In this document: piece after piece, positions 49,764 to 54,688 of the stretch
How positions within the stretch are numbered: position 1 is the first letter of the stretch
Layout of the letters: each line of letters begins with the position of its first letter
Assembly (NCBI GenBank): GCA_050184295.1
Contig: JBFXAM010000014.1
Span: forward strand, 1 to 54,688
Source of the DNA: JBFXAM01 sp050184295
GTDB taxonomy: Bacteria > Planctomycetota > Phycisphaerae > UBA1845 > Fen-1342
Direction: 5' to 3'
Length of the DNA stretch: 54,688 bases
Translations under genes and position numbers: made by a program
Notes under the pieces: generated by a model
Database searches by the model: none
What the model was told of the DNA's origin: nothing
What the model saw: the letters and a program-made list of their open reading frames with translations, nothing else

Positions 49764-50114
49764 GAACAACCCCTTGTGATCAACACAGACCGGCGGTTCG
49801 CGGCCATCGGCGCCCGCGTGCCACAACGATGCGATGCCAGTCTGTTTGTCCCGCCGACCCGGTTTTTGCGCTCGACCGTTCCCTGGCGGCCGAGCGACCG
49901 GGTCGCCCTCGCTCTGCGTGTGCTATCGGCCGCCAGCCAATAAAACTTTATGGTTTGTTGCGGGTTTCGCACGCTTTCGATCCGGAATCCGCGAAGCAAC
50001 GCGCGAACGCGCAAACGCTGCGCGCCCGCCGGTCGTTCGAGTCGAATCGGCCCGTCCCACCGGCGATTTCGAACCGCGAATCCGCGCTGCGGCGCGCAGC
50101 TTCTGCGCTCCCGC
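49764..50114. other. intergenic region holding a sigma-28-like promoter
   Basis: 351 bases between the FlgM-like start and the metallophosphoesterase stop. It holds the promoter 49923-49950 and a leader of about 150 bases; no other structure stands out. Confidence 0.5.
49923..49950 (-). promoter_or_regulatory. near-perfect sigma-28 (FliA) promoter
   Basis: On the minus strand TAAAGTTT (49943-49950) is separated by 12 bases from GCCGATAG (49923-49930). The consensus is TAAAGTTT-N11-GCCGATAA, so 15 of 16 positions match, with one extra spacer base. It points at the FlgM-like gene; the leader would be about 155 bases. Confidence 0.75.
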
Positions 50115-51047
50115 TCACGCCGTACCCGCGGCGCTGAGCGTGAAGAGCGTCAGCTCCGGTCGACACCCGAAGCGCACCGGCCAAAGGTGCCCGATCCCGC
50201 GATTGACGTAGAGCTGCTGACGCCCGACCCGGAACAGGCCCGCGTCGTACTCCACGTGCTTCACCGGCAGCATGGGCGCGCCGATCAACGGCAGTCGCAC
50301 CTGCCCGCCATGGGTGTGCCCGGCGAGGATCGCGTCGCACGGCATGCGCGCCAGGTCCTCGATCGTGTCCGGATTGTGCGACAGCGCGATGCACGGACCG
50401 CCGCGCTCGACGTCGACAAACGCGCGGGCGGGGTCGTAGCCCGGCGACATCAGGTCGTCGAGCCCGACGATCTGGAGCGCCGCGCCGTCTCGCCGCACGA
50501 CGTGGCGCCGGTTGCGCAGCACGATCGCGCCCGCGTTGGTCAGCGCGGCGCCCAGATCGTCCGCGATCGGTCCGCGCAGCCGGCCGCCGCGCCGCCAACC
50601 GTACATGTCGTAGTAGTCATGATTGCCGAGAATCGCGAGCACCGCGGCCCGCGTCGCGAGCGCTCGCACGAGCCGCGCCACCGTCTCGAGCTGTTCGCGC
50701 CTGCCGTTCGTGATGTAATCGCCGGTGATGACCACCAGGTCCGGCGCCAGCCCGTTCGTGCACTCGATCACATGGGCAACGAACCGCGCCACGCGCTCAT
50801 CGTCCACGTGCAGGTCTGACAGTTGCGCAATGCGGAACCCCTCGAACGCCGGCGCGAGCCGCGGCAGCGCCAGCCGCACCCGCTCCACGCGCAACCAGTA
50901 CGGCTCGATCAGGTGCGCGTAGGCCGCCCCGCAGGCGCCCGCGCCCAGCACGCCGAGCGCGCCGCGCAGCAGCGCGCGGCGCGTTACACCGCGGCGGCGC
51001 GCCAACGGCGCACTCGCGGCGGCGCTGTCTGAAGCGTCCGGACTCAT
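50115..51047 (-). CDS. metallophosphoesterase (YkuE-like), probably Tat-exported
   Basis: 310 residues from ATG 51045-51047. The N-terminus (GVTRRALLRGALGVLGAGAC) has a twin-arginine-like pattern and hydrophobic stretch. Five calcineurin-type metal motifs follow in order: LSDLHVDD, GDYITN, GNHDYY, LSHNPD and GHTHGGQ. The YkuE group acts at the membrane face, possibly on lipid or phospho-substrates; substrate unknown. It lies 308 bp after fabF and is not tightly linked. Confidence 0.9.
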   Translation of the reverse strand: MSPDASDSAAASAPLARRRGVTRRALLRGALGVLGAGACGAAYAHLIEPYWLRVERVRLALPRLAPAFEGFRIAQLSDLHVDDERVARFVAHVIECTNGLAPDLVVITGDYITNGRREQLETVARLVRALATRAAVLAILGNHDYYDMYGWRRGGRLRGPIADDLGAALTNAGAIVLRNRRHVVRRDGAALQIVGLDDLMSPGYDPARAFVDVERGGPCIALSHNPDTIEDLARMPCDAILAGHTHGGQVRLPLIGAPMLPVKHVEYDAGLFRVGRQQLYVNRGIGHLWPVRFGCRPELTLFTLSAAGTA

Positions 51048-51355
51048 GGCGCACTCGCATCCGCCGGTCGCGCGGGCCGCTGACGGGCACGGTTCGATCC
51101 TCATCGAAGCGATACGTTCGCGGGCCGCGCGGGTGCGTCCCGATCTTGTCGGATCGTCGCCGCACGCTCCCGCAGCGGCCGGGCCGCTCGCGGTGAACGC
51201 CGGCGCAGCGGCGCGAAACCGAGGAAAGGTCCGAAAACGAGAGATGCGAGCCGCTTGGCTGTCGGTCGGCGTCGCGCGTTGGAGAACTGATCGCGACCCC
51301 GCGCGCCGTGCCGCTGAGGCGCTCACTCCGGGCCGCGGAGGCTCGCAAGCCCAGC
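51048..51355. other. intergenic region, nothing recognised
   Basis: 308 bases between the metallophosphoesterase start and the fabF stop. I find no terminator with a clear T-run, no RNA gene and no credible frame. Confidence 0.5.
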
Positions 51356-52594
51356 TTAGAGAGAGCGGAAAACCACCGCCGAATTGTGCCCGCCGAAGCC
51401 GAACGAGTTGCTCATCGCCACGCGGACGCGGGCGTCGCGCGGCGTGTTCGGCACGAAATCGAGATCGCACTCCGTGTCGGGCTCGTCGAGGTTGATGGTC
51501 GGCGGGAGCACGTTGTACTTCATCGCGAGAATGCACGCGATCGCCTCGACACCACCGGTCGCGCCCAGCAGGTGGCCCGTCGCGCCCTTGGTGCTGCTCA
51601 CCGCCATCCGCGCCGCCGCAGCGCCGAAGACCCCTTTGATCGCGCGAACTTCGGCGACGTCGCCGATCGGCGTGCTGGTGGCGTGCGCGTTGATGTAGCT
51701 GACATCCTCCGGATTCAGCTTCGCCGAACGGAGCGCCATGGTCATCGCACGGGCGCCGCCGGTTCCATTCGGGTCGGGCTGCACCATGTCGTTGGCGTCG
51801 GTCGTGTTTCCGACGCCGATCACCTCGCAGTAGATCGGTGCGTTGCGGGCCCGGGCGTGTTCGAGTTCCTCGAAGACGACGATTCCCGCGCCCTCGCTGA
51901 GCACAAAGCCGTCGCGGTTCCTGTCGAAGGGGCGCGACGCGCGAACCGGATCGTCGTTGCGCGTGCTCAGCGCCTTCATGGACGCAAACGCCGAGAGCCC
52001 GAGCGGCGTCAGGGCCGCCTCCGTTCCACCGGTGACGACAATCTCCGCGCGGCCGTGCTGAATCGTGTGAAACGCGTCGCTCATGGCGCTGCCCGCGGAC
52101 GCACACGCGGTCGCGACCGCGGCACTGATACCCTGGCAGTTGTATTCGATCGCGATGTGGCCGGCGGCGGCGTTCGCCATCAGCTTCGGAATCGTGAACG
52201 CGGAGACCCGGCTCGGCCCCTTCTCGAACAGTCGCATGTGCTGCTCTTCGATCTCGGTCAGGCCGCCGATGCCGGACCCGACGATCACGCCGGCGCGGAC
52301 CGGGTTGAAGCTCGCGCCGACCAGGCCGGCATCGTTCATCGCCTCGCGGGCCGCGACGAACGCGAACTGCGTAAAGCGGTCCATTCGCTTGACGTGACGA
52401 TGCTCAAGCAGCTTGGCAGGATCGAAATCGCGGCACTCGCCGCCGAAGCGCGTATCAAAGACGGCGGCGTCGAAGCGCTGGATCGGCGCGATTCCCGAAC
52501 GGCCGGCGAGCAGCCCATCCCAAAACGTCGGGACCGCGACGCCCAGCGGCGTAACCGCTCCCAGCCCCGTCACCACCACGCGGCGTTCGGTCAT
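51356..52594 (-). CDS. fabF: beta-ketoacyl-ACP synthase II
   Basis: 412 residues, the standard length. The Cys-His-His triad is visible: TACASAGSAM (catalytic Cys), NAHATSTPIGD (His) and STKGATGHLLGA (His). The N-terminus RRVVVTGLGAVTPLGVAVPT and the C-terminal MSNSFGFGGHNSAVVF are diagnostic. It condenses malonyl-ACP with acyl-ACP in fatty acid elongation. It follows acpP by 21 bp. Confidence 0.97.
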   Translation of the reverse strand: MTERRVVVTGLGAVTPLGVAVPTFWDGLLAGRSGIAPIQRFDAAVFDTRFGGECRDFDPAKLLEHRHVKRMDRFTQFAFVAAREAMNDAGLVGASFNPVRAGVIVGSGIGGLTEIEEQHMRLFEKGPSRVSAFTIPKLMANAAAGHIAIEYNCQGISAAVATACASAGSAMSDAFHTIQHGRAEIVVTGGTEAALTPLGLSAFASMKALSTRNDDPVRASRPFDRNRDGFVLSEGAGIVVFEELEHARARNAPIYCEVIGVGNTTDANDMVQPDPNGTGGARAMTMALRSAKLNPEDVSYINAHATSTPIGDVAEVRAIKGVFGAAAARMAVSSTKGATGHLLGATGGVEAIACILAMKYNVLPPTINLDEPDTECDLDFVPNTPRDARVRVAMSNSFGFGGHNSAVVFRSL

Positions 52595-52615
52595 GCCACC
52601 ACTCCGTGATCGCGC

Positions 52616-52879
52616 CTACGACGCCTTGTTCGCGCCTTCCAAGTGCGCGGCAATGTAGTCCACCGCCTGCCCGACGGTCTGGATCTTCTCCGCCTCCTCG
52701 TCGGGAATGCTCATCTCGAATTCTTCCTCCAGACCCATCACCAGCTCCACCGTGTCCAGCGAGTCGGCGTTCAGGTCGTTCACGAACGAGGTCTCGCGGC
52801 GGATGTCCGCCTCTTGGGCGCCCATCTGCTCCGCGACGATTTTCTTTACTCGCGCCTCGACCGTAGCAACATCCGGCAC
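52616..52879 (-). CDS. acpP: acyl carrier protein
   Basis: 87 residues from GTG 52877-52879 with GGAGG eight bases upstream. The phosphopantetheine serine lies in DLNADSLDTVELVMGLEEEF. The acidic helical profile is typical. It carries the growing acyl chain. It is translated with fabF; fabG/fabD are not in the window. Confidence 0.97.
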   Translation of the reverse strand: MPDVATVEARVKKIVAEQMGAQEADIRRETSFVNDLNADSLDTVELVMGLEEEFEMSIPDEEAEKIQTVGQAVDYIAAHLEGANKAS

Positions 52880-53427
52880 GTGCCGTTCCTCCTTCGAGAG
52901 GCAATGGTTTCACTCAAAAAACGAACCGGCTCGGTACTACAGAACGACCCCGGGAATCGCCCGGGACGCCGGCCGTTGACGTCGTATCGTCACCGCCGCG
53001 CACCGCCGCCGCGACGCGCCGCCAGATCCCCGCTGTCGCCCTTCGGCGAATGGGCCGGAATCATAAGCTGTTGCTGCCGCGTTGCCAAGCGCCAAAGCAC
53101 GACGGAGCCGTTCCGCGCGCCGGCGTCCAGCCCGAGCGCTTCCCGCGCGGGGTGCGCTCGCCGAACCGCACACGTGCGGGCCACCTGATCGATCCCGGCA
53201 GCGCGGGCGGCCCGGATTTCGGCCGCGCGCGCAACCCGTACCCGACAGTGCACCGCACGCGATCATCAGAAGCGCGCCCGGTGCCGCCGCGCCCGGTTCC
53301 GCTTCGCCACCCGCCGCGGTGAACCGCACATCGTGGATCGGGCGCGCGGCTAGTGGCAGCCCTTTCGTATACCCCGCGCCCACGAAGGAAGTTGCCGCCG
53401 ACGGGCGTCCGAAATACGATCGCCGCG
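52880..53427. other. intergenic region, nothing recognised
   Basis: 548 bases between the divergently transcribed acpP and aldolase genes. The usual acpP neighbours (rpmF, plsX, fabH, fabG) are not here. A frame of 148 codons on the minus strand has no ribosome site, conserved motif or plausible composition. A promoter for each gene must lie here, but none is clear. Confidence 0.5.
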
Positions 53428-54198
53428 ATGCACCCGCAAGCCGAGCTGCTGTGTGAACTCGCCCGCCGCGCCTATCAGCGCCAGCTCGTCTCCGGCACCG
53501 AGGGCAATCTCTCCTGCCGCATCGGCGGCGATCGCGTGCTCTGTACGCCGTCCGGCGTCTGCAAAGGCGTGCTGCGCCCCGCAGACCTCTGCGTCGTCGA
53601 TCTGGCGGGAAATCAACTCTCGGGCTCGCGGCCGCGCAGCTCCGAGGTGCTCATGCACCTCGCGATCTACCGCGCAGCCGACGAGTATCACCACCCGGCT
53701 GCGCGTGGCGATGAGCGCGGAGCTTCCGCCAGTCGCGTTTCGCAGCCTCGCGACGCCGCAGCGCCGGATGCCGCCTCCGACACCGGCGGTCGCGCACACC
53801 CCACGGGGACCGCGAGTCGCGTGAGCGCCGCCGCGCCGATCGACGCGGTCGTCCACACGCACGCGCCCTTCGCGACCGCATTCGCGGTCGCGGGCGTCGC
53901 GCCGCCGGGCGGAATCATGCCCGAGGCGGAGGTCTTTCTCGGTGCGATTCCGCTCGTGCCGTACGAGACGCCCGGGACGCCGGCGCTCGGCGAAGCGGTC
54001 GCGCCGTTCGTCGCGGGCCACGTCGCGGCGCTGCTCGCGAATCACGGCGCGGTAACCTGGGCGGCGGACCTCGAGCGCGCTTACCTGCTGATGGAAACGC
54101 TTGAATCCGTCTGCCGCACGATTTTCCTCGCGCAACAGCTTGGCGGCCCGCGCGCGCTGCCCTCCGAAAAGCTCGCGGAGCTGCACCCGGCGCCCTGA
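53428..54198 (+). CDS. class II aldolase/adducin family protein with internal insert
   Basis: 256 residues from ATG 53428-53430. Conserved pieces: GTEGNLSCRIG (21-33), LCTPSGV, SSEVLMHLAIYR with the base Glu at 73, the zinc ligands HTH (about 143-145) and NHG (late). The family includes fuculose-phosphate and ribulose-phosphate aldolases and methylthioribulose-phosphate dehydratase. Between IYR (82) and DAVVHTH (139), where a short loop is usual, about 50 residues of Ala/Arg/Ser/Gly-rich sequence are inserted. Frame is kept and the metal site is intact, so the enzyme may still be active. Substrate unknown. Confidence 0.85.
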   Translation: MHPQAELLCELARRAYQRQLVSGTEGNLSCRIGGDRVLCTPSGVCKGVLRPADLCVVDLAGNQLSGSRPRSSEVLMHLAIYRAADEYHHPAARGDERGASASRVSQPRDAAAPDAASDTGGRAHPTGTASRVSAAAPIDAVVHTHAPFATAFAVAGVAPPGGIMPEAEVFLGAIPLVPYETPGTPALGEAVAPFVAGHVAALLANHGAVTWAADLERAYLLMETLESVCRTIFLAQQLGGPRALPSEKLAELHPAP

Positions 54199-54239
54199 CG
54201 CACGTGCCGGCGGCGTGAACCGGAGATCCGGCGCAGGCA

Positions 54240-54446
54240 ACCGTAGCACCGCCTTCCAGGCGGTTCGATCAGCAGCGCGAAGACCTTCCCAGCGGTTCCC
54301 GAATCGTCGACCCCGCGCTCCCGGGCCGGCCGATCAGAGCCGCGGGCGCGAGCCCGCGATTTCGACGCGCGAGAAAGACCCCGGCGATTCAGGCGGCTCG
54401 ACGACCGCAATCGCGGGCTTGCGCCCGCGGCTCTGATTCCCGCACT
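54240..54446. repeat. palindromic repeats before the second dockerin tail
   Basis: A short palindrome (ACCGCCTTCCAGGCGGT) near 54246-54262, an inverted copy of the REP-like core (GAGCCGCGGGCGCGAGCCCGCGA) at about 54338-54360, and a direct copy at 54411-54446 almost identical to 33089-33123. 54447-54528 is pyrimidine rich with no gene. Confidence 0.65.
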
Positions 54447-54528
54447 CCATCTCGTGCGGTGCTCCTGCGTCCCTACCTCCCGTCGTCGCGCCGTCGCTAT
54501 TCCCTGTCTGTTGCCTTTTCCCGGCTAC

Positions 54529-54688
54529 CTACGGCTGCGAAACCAGCAACTCCACAAACGCATCGATGTCGAAGTTGTTGAGCAGGCCGTCTTCGTTCAC
54601 GTCGCCGAGGATGCGGCCGACTTCGGCGGGGATGTGGTAGCGCGCCTCATACGCCGCCCCGTCGCTCAGCGCCAGCACAAACGCGTCG
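54529..54688 (-). CDS. C-terminus of a dockerin-tailed protein, 5' part beyond window edge
   Basis: 53 codons are visible, ending TAG 54529-54531. The sequence DAFVLALSDGAAYEARYHIP continues with AEVGRILGDVNEDGLLNNFD and IDAFVELLVSQP, two EF-hand-like calcium loops of the planctomycete dockerin type. It is closely similar to the orphan tail at 33259-33496, which reads DAFVWALTDPGEYEERYSIP at the same place. The protein body lies outside the window. Confidence 0.85.
   Translation of the reverse strand, partial: DAFVLALSDGAAYEARYHIPAEVGRILGDVNEDGLLNNFDIDAFVELLVSQP

Noticed and set aside
49547..50014. 155-codon minus-strand frame over the FlgM-like gene
   Set aside because: It runs through the sigma-28-like promoter and the FlgM-like gene in another frame, with shadow composition.
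52937..53383. 148-codon minus-strand frame upstream of acpP
   Set aside because: Composition is Ala/Arg/Gly only, no motif or ribosome site, and the place is where promoters for acpP and the aldolase must lie.

Overview
The window is a strongly GC-rich bacterial chromosome segment. It looks like Planctomycetota, probably Phycisphaerae-like. That placement is inferred from marker features: dockerin-type EF-hand tails with the NFDIDPFV signature, a PEP-CTERM protein, a lone Flp pilin with a GPTAVEYAVML motif, and a fused type I dehydroquinase/shikimate dehydrogenase. No 16S rRNA lies in the window to confirm it.

Layout. 1-1385: two accessory genes (the first cut by the edge) next to a tRNA-Pro with its terminator. 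1738-8615: a secreted GH20 hexosaminidase with a PA14 domain, an SRPBCC protein, an esterase-type lipoprotein, tRNA-Ala, a mosaic palindromic repeat, a membrane protein of unknown function and a HIT protein. 8734-24939: one unbroken minus-strand S10-spc-alpha ribosomal supercluster, rpsJ to rplQ, with secY, adk, map, rpoA and a 37-codon rpmJ; rpmD and infA are absent from their usual places. A sigma-70-like promoter sits upstream of rpsJ. 25222-28508: mreC, mreB, and a short single-TM gene plus an anchored coiled-coil gene of unknown function, all minus strand.

28817-32654: a membrane polyferredoxin fused to TPR repeats, directly downstream of a five-CxxCH cytochrome that ends in a dockerin-like tail. 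The pair shares a strong promoter and looks like a membrane-anchored redox chain. 33089-35111: a decayed zone with REP-like palindromes, an orphan dockerin tail, a broken IS630-type element and a second, different IS630 remnant. 35112-37963: an NtrC-type regulator that has lost its sigma-54 contact loop and Walker B acid, a PEP-CTERM protein, a small two-TM protein and a Flp pilin.

38192-47423 (plus strand): a membrane-anchored PpiD/SurA-like protein, leuS, an OFA-type MFS transporter, a receiver-XRE regulator and aroDE. 47500-52879 (minus strand): a PgeF-type laccase-domain protein, a zinc-dependent dehydrogenase, a probable FlgM with a near-perfect sigma-28 promoter, a metallophosphoesterase, fabF and acpP. 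53428-54688: a class II aldolase with an internal low-complexity insert, repeats, and a second dockerin-tailed gene cut by the right edge.

Most of the window is core translation, cell-shape and metabolic machinery. The most unusual items are the dockerin-tailed multihaem cytochrome with its polyferredoxin-TPR partner, the degenerate NtrC protein, the duplicated dockerin tail plus 3' flank, and the uncharacterised pairs at the left edge and beside mreB. I did not find a complete, obviously new multi-gene system such as a defence island or CRISPR array.
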